Counted from the stretch's first letter, positions 1 through 10,662 are shown. The stretch: DNA of 64,000 nucleotides from Burkholderia sp. BCC1644 (GCF_902833225.1 NZ_CADFEI010000005.1:62001-126000); one strand, 5' to 3'. Notes: generated by a model from the sequence alone, not told the origin. Numbers and translations: made by a program.

Positions 1-1
1 C

Positions 2-304
2 GAGCAGCTCGCTGCGTATGCGTGGCCCGGCAACGTGCGGCAACTGCGCAACGTGCTGCGCTATGCGTGTGCGGTGTGCGACGCCGCGCGCGTGACGTGG
101 CACGACCTGCCGGCCGACCTCGCCGCGCAGCTCGGCGGCGCGTCGCCCGGCGCACTGCCCGACGACGAACGCGGCCGCATCGTCGCAGCGCTCACCGCGC
201 ACCGCTGGCGGCCCGACGCGGCCGCACGGGCGCTCGGCATTTCGCGTGCGACGCTGTATCGGCGCATCGCGAAACACCGGATCGTCGCGCCGCACCGCGC
301 GTGA
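2..304 (+). CDS. C-terminal end of a sigma-54-dependent Fis-family transcriptional activator (partial)
   Basis: The reading frame is open from the window edge, so the 5' part lies outside. The visible 100 residues begin in the last part of an AAA+ sigma-54 interaction domain, shown by the typical WPGNVRQLRN motif near positions 26-55. A linker follows, then a C-terminal Fis-type helix-turn-helix with the phrase AARALGISRATLYRRI. Such proteins bind upstream enhancer sites and use ATP hydrolysis to open sigma-54 promoters. The sensory domain is not visible, so the signal and target genes are unknown. An AcoR-like architecture is possible but cannot be shown here. Confidence 0.9.
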   Translation, partial: EQLAAYAWPGNVRQLRNVLRYACAVCDAARVTWHDLPADLAAQLGGASPGALPDDERGRIVAALTAHRWRPDAAARALGISRATLYRRIAKHRIVAPHRA

Positions 305-323
305 CGCACGGGCGCGACTGCGG

Positions 324-767
324 TCATGCGGTCTGCCCGGCCGCTTCGACCGACTTTCCGGCGTTTCCAGCTTCGCCAGCCGCTTCGTCACGCCGCGTGA
401 ACACCTCGTGCGCGGCGAACAGCGCGTTGAGCGCGGCCGGGATACCCGCGTAGACGGCCATCTGCATGAACACCTCGACGATCTCGTCGCGCGTGCAGCC
501 GACGTTCAGCGCGGCCTCGATATGCACCTTCAACTGCGGCTGCGCGTTGCCGAGCGCGGCCAGCGCCGCGATCGTCGCGATCTCGCGTGCTCTCAGGTCG
601 AGCTGCGGCCGGCTGTAGATGTCGCCGAAGCTGAACTCGACCAGCAACCGCCCGAAGTCCGGTGCGATCGGCGCGAGCGCCGCAATCACGCGTTCGCCCA
701 CTTCGCCGTCGATTTCCTTCAGTTTGTTCCAGCCGCGCGTGTAGCGGTCTTCAACGAGTCGTTCCAT
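324..767 (-). CDS. Carboxymuconolactone decarboxylase (CMD) family protein
   Basis: A 147-residue protein with a single CMD/AhpD-like helical domain. It has the gamma-CMD-type core (HIEAALNVGCT followed by DEIVEVFMQMAVYAGIPAALNAL) but only one cysteine in that helix, so it lacks the CxxC of AhpD-type peroxidase partners. That argues for decarboxylase-like or unassigned chemistry. Its start overlaps the 3' end of the upstream merR-type gene by 17 bases, so the two are translationally coupled and the regulator probably controls it. The C-terminal 20 residues are Ala/Gly-rich and probably disordered. The substrate cannot be inferred. Confidence 0.85.
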   Translation of the reverse strand: MERLVEDRYTRGWNKLKEIDGEVGERVIAALAPIAPDFGRLLVEFSFGDIYSRPQLDLRAREIATIAALAALGNAQPQLKVHIEAALNVGCTRDEIVEVFMQMAVYAGIPAALNALFAAHEVFTRRDEAAGEAGNAGKSVEAAGQTA

Positions 768-1212
768 TGTGTCCGTCCGGTTCCGATAAAGCGTGAGAAG
801 GATTTGCCCGTCGAGCCGTATCGCGCTCCTGCGCCTCGTAATACGTGATCTTGTCGCTGATCGCGTCGAGGTTCACCTGCAGCTCCGCGAGATGCGCGCG
901 CACCGCATCGCGATGTGCGGCCAGCAACCTGCGCCGCGCACCGAACGACTGCTCGCCCTGCTCGCGCAGTTCCACGAACGCCTGGATCTGCGCGATCGGC
1001 ATGCCGGTCGCCTTCAGGCGCATCACGAAGGCCAGCCCGGCAAGGTCGGCCGGTGCATAGAGCCGGTGCCCGGCCGCCGTGCGCGAAATCGCGCGCAGCA
1101 GGCCGGCCTGCTCGTAGTACCGCAGCGTGTGCGTCGACACGCCCGTCAATTCGGCGACTTGCCCGATCGTCAGCGGACCGGTGGCGGAGGGTTGGGATAC
1201 GGTTTTCGACAT
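751..1212 (-). CDS. MerR-family transcriptional regulator
   Basis: A 153-residue regulator. After a 12-residue leader comes the MerR winged-helix domain (LTIGQVAELTGVSTHTLRYYEQAGLL, residues about 14-40; wing around RTAAGHRLY). The phrase FVMRLKATGMPIAQIQAFVELREQG and a dimerisation coiled coil end at about residue 130. No cysteine cluster typical of metal-sensing MerR proteins is present. It is more like the YyaN/AdhR-type group that regulates adjacent detoxification enzymes. It is cotranscribed with the overlapping CMD-family gene. The ATG lies only about ten bases downstream of the predicted -10 box and has no recognisable Shine-Dalgarno, so the mRNA may be nearly leaderless. Confidence 0.9.
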   Translation of the reverse strand: MSKTVSQPSATGPLTIGQVAELTGVSTHTLRYYEQAGLLRAISRTAAGHRLYAPADLAGLAFVMRLKATGMPIAQIQAFVELREQGEQSFGARRRLLAAHRDAVRAHLAELQVNLDAISDKITYYEAQERDTARRANPSHALSEPDGHNGTTR

Positions 1213-1222
1213 GGCAGGAACA

Positions 1223-1253
1223 AGGTTAGGAGTTAGAGTTCACTCTAAGTCAA
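1223..1253 (-). promoter_or_regulatory. MerR-type promoter with overlapping palindromic operator
   Basis: Reading the minus strand, a -35 box TTGACT (1253-1248) is separated by 19 bases from a -10-like box TAACCT (1228-1223). The spacer contains a perfect inverted repeat TAGAGT-n2-ACTCTA (1234-1247). A 19-bp spacer with a dyad between the boxes is the hallmark of MerR-controlled promoters, so the regulator probably controls its own operon. The predicted transcription start falls about 4 bases before the ATG. Confidence 0.8.
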
Positions 1254-1498
1254 GCGTTATCGAACGGCCAGCGCGACGACGATCCGTTCGCCCGCCGCGA
1301 CACCGTAAACAATGGTCAAAATCGCCTCCCGGCACGGGTTTCGGCCTTTACAGCACCGCAAGCCTTCAGCAAGATTCGGTCAGCCTGTCTTAAAAAGGGC
1401 ACGCATTTGTCCTATGCTTAACGGCGACGCCCGGCCGGGCCTCGCCCCGCCGTCCGTTGCAACAGCCATTCATCCGTCAGAACCAGGGAGCCTTTGCC

Positions 1499-2104
1499 AT
1501 GCTGAAAAAGCTGCTGATGCTGTTCGTCGCGCTATCGCTGTCGCTCGCCGCAGGCCTTGCCGCGGCCGTCGAAGTCAACTCGGCTGACCAGGCCGCGCTC
1601 GAATCCGTGAAGGGTCTCGGGCCCGTGAAGTCGAAGGCGATCATCGACGAACGCACCAAGAACGGCCCGTTCAAGGACGCCGACGACCTCGCGAACCGCG
1701 TGAAGGGCCTCGGCACGAAATCGGTCGGGCACCTGGAGGAAAACGGCCTGACGATCGGCGGCTCGTCGACGCCGCCGAAGGGCGTGAAGCTGTCGAAGCC
1801 GGCCGCGACGACGTCGGCTACCACGTCGGCAACGACGTCGGCAGGCACGACGTCCACGACCGCGACGGCCGGCGCGACGGCCACTGCACCGGCACCGGCG
1901 GCAAGCGCGCCGGATGCGGCGGCGAAACCGGCCAAGGCCAAGCGCGCGTCGAAGAAGGAAAAGGCAGCGGCCGCCGCAGCCGCATCCGCCGATGCGGGTG
2001 CGAGCGCACCGGCCGCAGCGTCGTCGGCAAAAGCGACGAAGGGTTCGAAGAAGAAAAGCAAGAAGGACAAGGCAGCCTCCGCCGCCGCGGCGTCGGGCGC
2101 CTGA
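1499..2104 (+). CDS. Secreted ComEA-like helix-hairpin-helix protein with a Lys/Ala-rich tail
   Basis: The start at 1499 follows a good AGGGAG ribosome site and begins a clear signal peptide (MLKKLLMLFVALSLSLAAG..., cleavage near residue 22). Residues about 24-85 form a ComEA-type helix-hairpin-helix domain (EVNSADQAALESVKGLGPVKSKAIIDER and ...LGTKSVGHLEENGL). This fold binds DNA in competence proteins. The last 100 residues are low complexity: a Thr/Ala/Ser stretch, then repeated Lys-Lys and Ala runs like histone H1 tails. Secretion plus HhH suggests periplasmic or surface DNA binding. The long tail is unusual for short ComEA homologues. A GC-rich hairpin (2149-2170) lies downstream. Confidence 0.85.
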   Translation: MLKKLLMLFVALSLSLAAGLAAAVEVNSADQAALESVKGLGPVKSKAIIDERTKNGPFKDADDLANRVKGLGTKSVGHLEENGLTIGGSSTPPKGVKLSKPAATTSATTSATTSAGTTSTTATAGATATAPAPAASAPDAAAKPAKAKRASKKEKAAAAAAASADAGASAPAAASSAKATKGSKKKSKKDKAASAAAASGA

Positions 2105-2192
2105 TGTGCGCCGCGCGCGCGACGGCGTGCGCGCGGCATTCGTTCAACGGGCGCCCACAGCGTGGCGCCCTTATCGGTAAAGGTGAAAAACC

Positions 2193-2630
2193 ATGGGTCT
2201 CCTCGACATCGTTGGCGGTCTGATCGGCGGCCAGGCCGGCGGTAACTCGCAAAGCGCGCTGATCACGACCGCGCTCGAATTCATCAACAACCAGCCGGGC
2301 GGCCTGAATGGCCTGATCGAGAAGTTCAAGGCCGGCGGCGCCGGCGACGTCATCGGCTCGTGGGTCGGTACCGGCCAGAACCAGCCGATCTCGCCGGACG
2401 CGCTGCAGAACGTGCTGGGCTCGGACGCGATCGGTGCGCTTGCGAGCAAGTTCGGCGTCGACCCGTCGATGGCCTCGACCGTCCTCGCGCAGGTGCTGCC
2501 GCACGTCGTCAACCACGCGACGCCGGACGGCGCGGTGCCGGCCGACGGCCAGGCCCAGGTCGACCCGTCGAACGTGCTCGGCTCGCTGTCGCAGCTCGCC
2601 GGCATGTTCGGCGGCAACAAGCAGGGCTGA
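2193..2630 (+). CDS. YidB family (DUF937) protein
   Basis: A 145-residue soluble protein matching the YidB/DUF937 family. It begins MGLLDIVGGLIGG and has the conserved segments ITTALEFINNQPGGLNGLIEKFKAGG, SWVGTGQNQPISPDALQNVLG and a Gly-rich C-terminus ending MFGGNKQG. Its biochemical role is unknown; homologues are small predicted cytosolic or envelope-associated proteins. The ATG follows GGTGAAAAACC. It has its own strong intrinsic terminator about 30 bases past the stop and is convergent with clpB. Confidence 0.85.
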   Translation: MGLLDIVGGLIGGQAGGNSQSALITTALEFINNQPGGLNGLIEKFKAGGAGDVIGSWVGTGQNQPISPDALQNVLGSDAIGALASKFGVDPSMASTVLAQVLPHVVNHATPDGAVPADGQAQVDPSNVLGSLSQLAGMFGGNKQG

Positions 2631-2660
2631 AGCCCTGCGTCGTTGCGACGCTCCATAAGC

Positions 2661-2692
2661 AAACACCCCGCCGAGGCGGGGTGTTTGTTTTT
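2661..2692 (+). terminator. Intrinsic terminator after the yidB-like gene
   Basis: A hairpin with arms 2661-2672 and 2675-2686 (effective CGAG loop) is followed by a T-rich tract to 2692. It separates the yidB-like gene from the convergent clpB. Confidence 0.9.
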
Positions 2693-2734
2693 GCGCGCCC
2701 GGCGCGAACCGGGCGGGCGGCCGATGACAGGCGA

Positions 2735-5332
<2,598 letters not shown>

Positions 5333-5365
5333 TTAGTCGAGACCTCCAATTTTCGATTAACACCA

Positions 5366-5393
5366 AGATGAGGATGGTTATGCGGCTTTCAAG
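5366..5393 (-). promoter_or_regulatory. Sigma-32 heat-shock promoter of clpB
   Basis: Minus strand: -35 CTTGAAA (5393-5387), 13-base spacer, then CCTCATCT (5373-5366). This is a near match to the RpoH consensus CTTGAAA-N13-15-CCCCATnT, about 35 bases upstream of the clpB ATG. Confidence 0.88.
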
Positions 5394-5489
5394 CGAAATT
5401 CGGGTTGATTCAGCGCAAAAATTGCTGGATTGGCTGGAAGCGGCCCCGGGACGGGCCACGCTCGGATTGCGGGACGCGGCGCCCGTGTG

Positions 5490-6008
5490 TCAGCCGGCCG
5501 CCGACGGCGGCTCGGCGGTCGCCGGCGTGTCGTCCTGCAACGATTCGGCACGCACGAGCGCGATCGGGCGGATGCCGAGCAGCGCCGCGAGCGGCGACGC
5601 GGGCTCGACCAGTTCGCCGAGCCGGTGACGATCGAGTTCGGCGAAAAACGCGTCGCGCGCGGCGGCCAGCACCCCCTTCAGGCGGCACTGCGGCTCGATC
5701 ACGCAACCGCGCGATTCGCCGCTGTCGGTCGAAAAGCAGCCGACCAGCGCGAAGTCGCTCTCGGTCGCGCGCACGACCTGGCCGACCGTCAGCTCCAGCG
5801 ATTCCGGAAAGAGCCTCAGCCCGCCGTTGCGGCCGCGAACCGTGTCGACCCATCCCAGCTCGCCGAGCTGCTGCACGACTTTCATCAGATGGTTCTTCGA
5901 AATGCCGTAGGCATCCGAGATCTCCTGGATCGTCGCGAGCCCCTCGCCGCGCACGGCAAGGTACAGCATCACGCGCAGCGAATAGTCGGTGTAGTCGGTG
6001 AGTCTCAT
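5490..6008 (-). CDS. nsrR: Rrf2-family iron-sulfur regulator, NsrR-like
   Basis: The start MRLTDYTDYSLRVMLYLA (6008) matches the conserved Rrf2 N-terminus and gives 172 residues; longer in-frame starts lack homology. The winged helix spans about 1-65 (ISKNHLMKVVQQLGELGWV, RGRNGGLRL). Three candidate cluster ligands are Cys91, Cys102 and Cys108. The C-terminal pair spacing (C-x5-C) matches NsrR, but Cys91-Cys102 has a 10-residue gap, wider than in E. coli NsrR (Cys91, 96, 102). The divergent neighbour is a truncated haemoglobin, which supports nitric-oxide sensing. The tail (about 140-172) is Ala/Pro-rich. No clear Shine-Dalgarno is present. Confidence 0.8.
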   Translation of the reverse strand: MRLTDYTDYSLRVMLYLAVRGEGLATIQEISDAYGISKNHLMKVVQQLGELGWVDTVRGRNGGLRLFPESLELTVGQVVRATESDFALVGCFSTDSGESRGCVIEPQCRLKGVLAAARDAFFAELDRHRLGELVEPASPLAALLGIRPIALVRAESLQDDTPATAEPPSAAG

Positions 6009-6132
6009 GAGCGGATACGGAAATGATCGATCGTGCCCCGATGACGTGAACCGGGCCGATCGCGATGCGCGCGGATCCGGCCGATGGTCCCGTTCCACGG
6101 CCTCGGGTTGCCGGGATCGCGTGCACGCAATA

Positions 6133-6147
6133 AGATGCGTGACATCT
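6133..6147. promoter_or_regulatory. Candidate operator between nsrR-like and globin genes
   Basis: AGATG-n5-CATCT is an inverted repeat in the divergent intergenic region. The half-site AAGATG resembles the NsrR half-site AAGATGC, but the two halves are closer together than in the classical 11-1-11 NsrR palindrome. Assignment is by position and partial motif only. Confidence 0.4.
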
Positions 6148-6259
6148 ACACGTTTTTCAGGGGGTATTGGACGCTATTTTGCGTCAAAATCCGACCGGCG
6201 TCCTAACTGATGCCCACGCCACCGCCCGCCTGCGCCCCGATCTACCGGCCCTTTTTGCC

Positions 6260-6829
6260 ATGACTGCCCTGCCCGCCTCGCCCGAATCCGCACCGGCCCG
6301 CCCTCGCGACGCCGAGCCGACCGAAGACAACATCCGCGATCTCGTCTACGCGTTCTACGACCGCGTGCGCGCCGATCCGCTGCTCGGGCCCGTGTTCGAC
6401 GCGAAGCTGGCCGGCCGCTGGGACGACCACCTGCCGAAGATGGTCACGTTCTGGTCGAACCTCGTGCTCGGCACCAGGGGCTACCGCGGCAACGTGCAGC
6501 AGGCGCACCAGCCGCTCGACGGGATCGAGCCGGCCCATTTCAGCCGCTGGCTGGCGCTGTTCCTGAAGACTGTCGAGGCGCGCTACGCGCCGCCCGCGGC
6601 GATCCGCTTCATGGAGCCCGCGCTGCGGATCGCGCAGAGCCTGCAGTTGAGCCGGTTCGGCTGGGACTATCAGATTCCGCCCGAGCAGCAGGCGCTGCTC
6701 GATGCGATCGCGCCGCGCCGCCGCGGCGGAGACGACGCGGGCGACGATCCGCACGCGTTGCCGTCGCGTGCCCGCGGCGAACCGTTTCCGACGAAGATCA
6801 TCGGGCGCGGCGTCGATCCGGACGCGTAA
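6260..6829 (+). CDS. Group III truncated haemoglobin (trHbP-like)
   Basis: A 189-residue protein whose core (about 20-140) is a 2-over-2 truncated globin. Seen residues: B10-type Tyr33 in YAFYDRVRADPLLGPVF, DDHLPKMVTFWSNLVLGT, and proximal haem-ligand His83 in AHQPLDGI. These match group III globins, implicated in NO/O2 chemistry in Campylobacter (Ctb). The C-terminal 45 residues (RRRGGDDAG...) extend beyond the fold and look disordered. The start at 6260 was chosen because upstream in-frame sequence lacks homology. Divergence from an NsrR-like gene suggests nitrosative-stress control. Confidence 0.85.
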   Translation: MTALPASPESAPARPRDAEPTEDNIRDLVYAFYDRVRADPLLGPVFDAKLAGRWDDHLPKMVTFWSNLVLGTRGYRGNVQQAHQPLDGIEPAHFSRWLALFLKTVEARYAPPAAIRFMEPALRIAQSLQLSRFGWDYQIPPEQQALLDAIAPRRRGGDDAGDDPHALPSRARGEPFPTKIIGRGVDPDA

Positions 6830-6901
6830 CGCGCGAACCGCGATGCCCGGCGAACACGCCACCTGCGGCACATCGCCGCATCGTTTGTCCGGATGCCCCG
6901 T

Positions 6902-7378
6902 TCAGCGCGGCGTATTGCCCGACTCGACACCCCAGCGCGCGAGCGCCGCATCGTCGGTGCTGCGCGCATCGACCCACCGCTCGCCGTCCGGTGTCGTTTC
7001 CTTCTTCCAGAACGGCGCCTCGGTCTTCAGATAGTCCATCACGAACTCGCACGACGCGAACGCGTCGCCGCGGTGCGACGCGACCGTCGCGACCATCACG
7101 ATCTGGTCGAGCGGCAGCAGCTTGCCGACGCGATGCACGATCGCGACGTCGATGCCCGGCCAGCGCCGGCCGGCCTCGGCGGCGATCTTCTCGAGCGCCT
7201 TCTCGGTCATCCCCGGATAGTGCTCGAGCTCCATCGCGGCGACCGCATCGCCTTCGTTCAGGTCGCGCACCGTGCCGACGAAGCACGCGACCGCGCCGAT
7301 CTTCGGGTTGCGCGCCCGTAATGCCGCGACTTCGGCGTTCAGACTGAAGTCGTCGGTCTGGATTCGTATCGTTGCCAT
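6902..7378 (-). CDS. moaE: Molybdopterin synthase catalytic subunit MoaE
   Basis: A 158-residue MoaE homologue. Family segments are present: ACFVGTVRDLNEGD, MELEHYPGMTEKAL, VHRVGKLLPLDQIV, and the catalytic lysine region CEFVMDYLKTEAPFWKKE. The MoaD2-MoaE2 enzyme inserts two sulfurs into cyclic pyranopterin monophosphate to make molybdopterin. It is the last gene of moeA-moaD-moaE, 59 bases after moaD. Confidence 0.97.
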   Translation of the reverse strand: MATIRIQTDDFSLNAEVAALRARNPKIGAVACFVGTVRDLNEGDAVAAMELEHYPGMTEKALEKIAAEAGRRWPGIDVAIVHRVGKLLPLDQIVMVATVASHRGDAFASCEFVMDYLKTEAPFWKKETTPDGERWVDARSTDDAALARWGVESGNTPR

Positions 7379-7437
7379 TACCCGTTCCTGTCGACCGGAA
7401 TGAGCGCGTTAGCGTCTACTCCGGTCCCATGCAAAGC

Positions 7438-7695
7438 TCAACCGCCCGTCACCGGCGGAAAGAACGCGACCTCGCAGCCTTCGGTGAGCCGCGTGTCGGG
7501 ATCGGTCATCTCGTGGTTGCACGCCATGCGCAGCGCGCGCCCTTCGGCGAGCGTCTCGGCCCACGCGCCGCCGCGCACGCGCAGCCATGCGCGCACGTCG
7601 CCGACGGTCGTCACGCTGTCCGGCACGTCGGCCTGTTCGTCGGCGACACCGAGTGCCTCGCGGACGCTTGCAAAAAATTTCAGCTGAATCTTCAT
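7438..7695 (-). CDS. moaD: Molybdopterin synthase sulfur carrier MoaD
   Basis: An 85-residue ubiquitin-fold protein ending in the obligatory Gly-Gly (FFPPVTGG). That glycine is adenylated and thiocarboxylated and supplies sulfur to MoaE. It lies 19 bases downstream of moeA and just upstream of moaE, so the three genes form one operon. The length is normal for the family. Confidence 0.95.
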   Translation of the reverse strand: MKIQLKFFASVREALGVADEQADVPDSVTTVGDVRAWLRVRGGAWAETLAEGRALRMACNHEMTDPDTRLTEGCEVAFFPPVTGG

Positions 7696-7714
7696 GGTTC
7701 GGGAAGCCGTCGCG

Positions 7715-8962
7715 TTACGACAGCAGTTCGGAAAACGGAATGAAGCGCACGGTCTCGCCGGCGCTGATCGCGTGCTGCGGCGGATTGTCGATCAGGCCGT
7801 CGCCCCAGACCGTCGACGTCAGCACCGCCGAGCTCTGGTTCGGGAACAGGTCGAGGCCGCCGGCCGCATTGACGCGCGCACGCAGGAATTCGTTGCGCCG
7901 GTCGCCCTTGCTTTGCGAAAAGTCCGCCCGCAGCGACAGCGCGCGCGGTGCGACGTCGCGCACGCCGGACAAGCGCAGCAGGAACGGCCGCACGAACAGC
8001 AGGAACGTGACGAAACTCGACACCGGGTTGCCGGGCAACCCGATGAAGTGTGCATCGGGGCGATCGTCGCCGCGACGCACCGCGCCGTATGCGAGCGGCT
8101 TGCCGGGCTTCATCGCGATCTGCCACAGCGCGAGCCGCCCTTCGGACTCGACCGCCGGCTTCACATGATCCTCGTCGCCGACCGAGACACCGCCGCTCGT
8201 CAGGATCACGTCGTGATCGCGCGCAGCCTCGCGCAGCGTGTCGCGCGTCGCGGCGAGCGAATCGGGCACGATCCCGTAGTCGGTCACGTGGCAGCCGAGC
8301 CGCTCCAGCAACCCGCGCAGCGTGAAGCGGTTCGAGTTGTAGATGGCGCCGGGCTTCAGCGGCTCGCCGGGCATCGTCAGCTCGTCGCCGGTGAAGAACA
8401 CCGCGACGCGAATCCGCCGTGCGACCGACAACTGCGCGCAGCCGACCGAGGCGGCCAGGCCGAGCGCCTGCGGCGTGAGCCGCGTGCCGGCCGGCAGGAT
8501 CACCGAACCCTGGCGGATGTCCGCGCCTTGCGCGGTGATCCACTCACCGGCCTTCGGCGTGTGCAGGATCTCGACCGCGTCTCCGTCGGCCGATGTCTGC
8601 TCCTGCATCACGACCGCGTCGGCGCCGGGCGGCACCGTCGCACCGGTGAAGATCCGCGCGGCCGTGCCGGCCGCGAGCGGTTGAGCCGGATGGCCGGCCG
8701 GAATGCGCTGCGACACCGGCAACCGCCGATCGCCGTGCAGCAGGTCGGCGACGCGCACCGCATAACCGTCCATCGCGCTCGTATGCATCGGCGGCACGTC
8801 GAGCGGCGAGCTCACGTCGGCGGCCAGCACGCGGCCGAGCGCATCGAGCGTGACGACGGTTTCGGCGCCGGGCAGCGGCTTCGCGGCATCGAGCAGCGCG
8901 GCCAGCGCCTCGGCGGTCGACAGCATCGGCGCGCGCGGCGCCGCGGGATTCGGGTTCGACAT
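7715..8962 (-). CDS. moeA: Molybdopterin molybdenumtransferase MoeA
   Basis: A 415-residue protein with the MoeA N-terminal dimerisation region (HTSAMDGYAV), the MogA-like MPT-binding domain with TSGGVSVGDEDHVK and GLPGNPVSSFVTF, and a C-terminal beta-barrel domain. It inserts molybdate into adenylated molybdopterin. First gene of moeA-moaD-moaE, separated from upstream thrC by an intrinsic terminator, so probably with its own promoter. I saw no molybdenum-cofactor riboswitch in the 234 bases upstream, by eye only. Confidence 0.96.
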   Translation of the reverse strand: MSNPNPAAPRAPMLSTAEALAALLDAAKPLPGAETVVTLDALGRVLAADVSSPLDVPPMHTSAMDGYAVRVADLLHGDRRLPVSQRIPAGHPAQPLAAGTAARIFTGATVPPGADAVVMQEQTSADGDAVEILHTPKAGEWITAQGADIRQGSVILPAGTRLTPQALGLAASVGCAQLSVARRIRVAVFFTGDELTMPGEPLKPGAIYNSNRFTLRGLLERLGCHVTDYGIVPDSLAATRDTLREAARDHDVILTSGGVSVGDEDHVKPAVESEGRLALWQIAMKPGKPLAYGAVRRGDDRPDAHFIGLPGNPVSSFVTFLLFVRPFLLRLSGVRDVAPRALSLRADFSQSKGDRRNEFLRARVNAAGGLDLFPNQSSAVLTSTVWGDGLIDNPPQHAISAGETVRFIPFSELLS

Positions 8963-9110
8963 CGATGTGATCGGGGATCGTTGGAGTCAATACGTCATTG
9001 TAGCGACGCCGTCGCACGGACGCGCGATATGGCGGACATGCGAAAACTGTGATCGGTGCGAACGCGCGGGTCTGGCACTTGTTTCGCGCGACAGGCGATG
9101 CCCGGGCGCC

Positions 9111-9165
9111 AAACGAAACGGCCGGAACCCCGATCCGTTCGACGAATCGGCATTCCGGCCGTCCT
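9111..9165 (-). terminator. Intrinsic terminator after thrC
   Basis: Long imperfect hairpin: outer arms 9118-9127 and 9153-9162, inner CCGAT/ATCGG, followed on the minus strand by TTTCGTTT. It ends the hom-thrC unit before moeA. A second GC palindrome lies at about 9171-9190. Confidence 0.8.
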
Positions 9166-9196
9166 GCGCAGCCGGGCCCGCGGGCCCGGCCGTGCG

Positions 9197-10648
9197 TCAT
9201 GCGCCCGTGTGGGCGACGATGAAGTCCTTCACCTGCCGGGCATCGGCCTTCACGACCTCGAAGCGCTGCGGCAGCGCCTCGAGCCCGTCGAATGCGGCCG
9301 GCCGCTCGGCTTCGCGATCGAGCGCTTCACGGATCGTCTCGCCGAACTTGATCGGCTGAGCCGTTTCGAGCACGACCATCGGCACGCCTGCATCCAGGTG
9401 CTCGCGCGCGACCTTCACGCCATCGGCCGTGTGCGTATCGATCATCGTGTCGTAGCGCGAGAACACGTCACGGATCGTCGCGATACGGTCGGTGTGGCTG
9501 CTGCGGCCCGACACGAAGCCGAACTCCGCGACGCGCGCGAAATCGCCGCTCGCCGCGAGATCGAAACCGCCCTTCTCCTCGACATCGCGGAACAGCTGCA
9601 TCACGCGCGCCGGATCGCGGCCGAGCAGGTCGAACACGAAGCGCTCGAAGTTCGACGCCTTCGAGATGTCCATGCTCGGGCTGCTCGTGTGATACGTGTT
9701 CTCGGCGCTGCGCACGCGATACGCGCCCGTACGGAAGAACTCGTCGAGCACGTCGTTCTCGTTCGTTGCAACCACGAGCTTCGCGATCGGCAGCCCCATC
9801 ATCCGCGCGATGTGACCCGCGCAGACGTTGCCGAAGTTGCCCGACGGCACCGTGAACGACACGCGCTCGTCGTTGGACTGCGTCGCTGCGAAGTAACCCT
9901 TGAAGTAGTACACGACCTGCGCGACGACACGCGCCCAGTTGATCGAGTTGACGGTACCGATCTTCTGCTGCGCCTTGAACGCGTGATCGTTCGACACGGC
10001 CTTCACGATGTCCTGGCAGTCGTCGAACACGCCTTCGACCGCGAGGTTGAAGATGTTCGGATCCTGCAGGCTGAACATCTGTGCCGTCTGGAACGCGCTC
10101 ATCTTCTTGTGCGGCGACAGCATGAACACGCGCACGCCGGCCTTGCCACGCATGGCGTACTCGGCCGCGCTGCCGGTATCTCCCGACGTCGCGCCGAGGA
10201 TGTTCAGCGCTTCGCCGTGCTTCGCGAGCGTGTACTCGAACAGGTTGCCGAGCAGCTGCATCGCCATGTCCTTGAACGCGAGCGTCGGGCCGTTCGACAA
10301 TTCGAGCAGCGACAGCGCCGTGCCGTTCTCGGTGCCGAGCGTCTTCAGCGGCGTGATGTCGGACGCGTTCTCGCCGTGGCGCGTGTTGCTGTACACGGCG
10401 GCCGTGTACGTGCGGCGCGTGATCGCGCGCAGGTCGTCGGCCGGCACGTCGTCGCAGAACTTCGACAGGATCTCGAACGCGAGATCCGCATACGACAGCG
10501 CGCGCCAGCGCGCGAGCTCGTCGGCGGACACCTTCGGATACTCGGCCGGCAGGTAGAGCCCGCCGTCCTTCGCGAGGCCGCCGAGCAGGATGTCGGAGAA
10601 CGTATGGCGCTCGCCGATGCCGGCGCCGCGCGTGGAGATGTAGTTCAT
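9197..10648 (-). CDS. thrC: Threonine synthase
   Basis: A 483-residue PLP enzyme of the long ThrC class. The N-terminal Thr_synth_N segment (YISTRGAGIGERHTFSDILL) precedes the PLP fold with the Schiff-base lysine in LAFKDMAMQ. Conserved phosphate-loop and substrate segments include ATSGDTGSAAEYA and VPSGNFGNV. It converts O-phosphohomoserine to threonine. It starts 14 bases after hom, with which it forms a threonine operon. No thrB is nearby. Confidence 0.97.
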   Translation of the reverse strand: MNYISTRGAGIGERHTFSDILLGGLAKDGGLYLPAEYPKVSADELARWRALSYADLAFEILSKFCDDVPADDLRAITRRTYTAAVYSNTRHGENASDITPLKTLGTENGTALSLLELSNGPTLAFKDMAMQLLGNLFEYTLAKHGEALNILGATSGDTGSAAEYAMRGKAGVRVFMLSPHKKMSAFQTAQMFSLQDPNIFNLAVEGVFDDCQDIVKAVSNDHAFKAQQKIGTVNSINWARVVAQVVYYFKGYFAATQSNDERVSFTVPSGNFGNVCAGHIARMMGLPIAKLVVATNENDVLDEFFRTGAYRVRSAENTYHTSSPSMDISKASNFERFVFDLLGRDPARVMQLFRDVEEKGGFDLAASGDFARVAEFGFVSGRSSHTDRIATIRDVFSRYDTMIDTHTADGVKVAREHLDAGVPMVVLETAQPIKFGETIREALDREAERPAAFDGLEALPQRFEVVKADARQVKDFIVAHTGA

Positions 10649-10662
10649 GTCGCCTTCCGTCC

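Noticed and set aside
8963-9196. Molybdenum-cofactor riboswitch before moeA
   Set aside because: I looked for the conserved structured leader and saw only the thrC terminator and a GC palindrome; a covariance search would be needed to exclude it.
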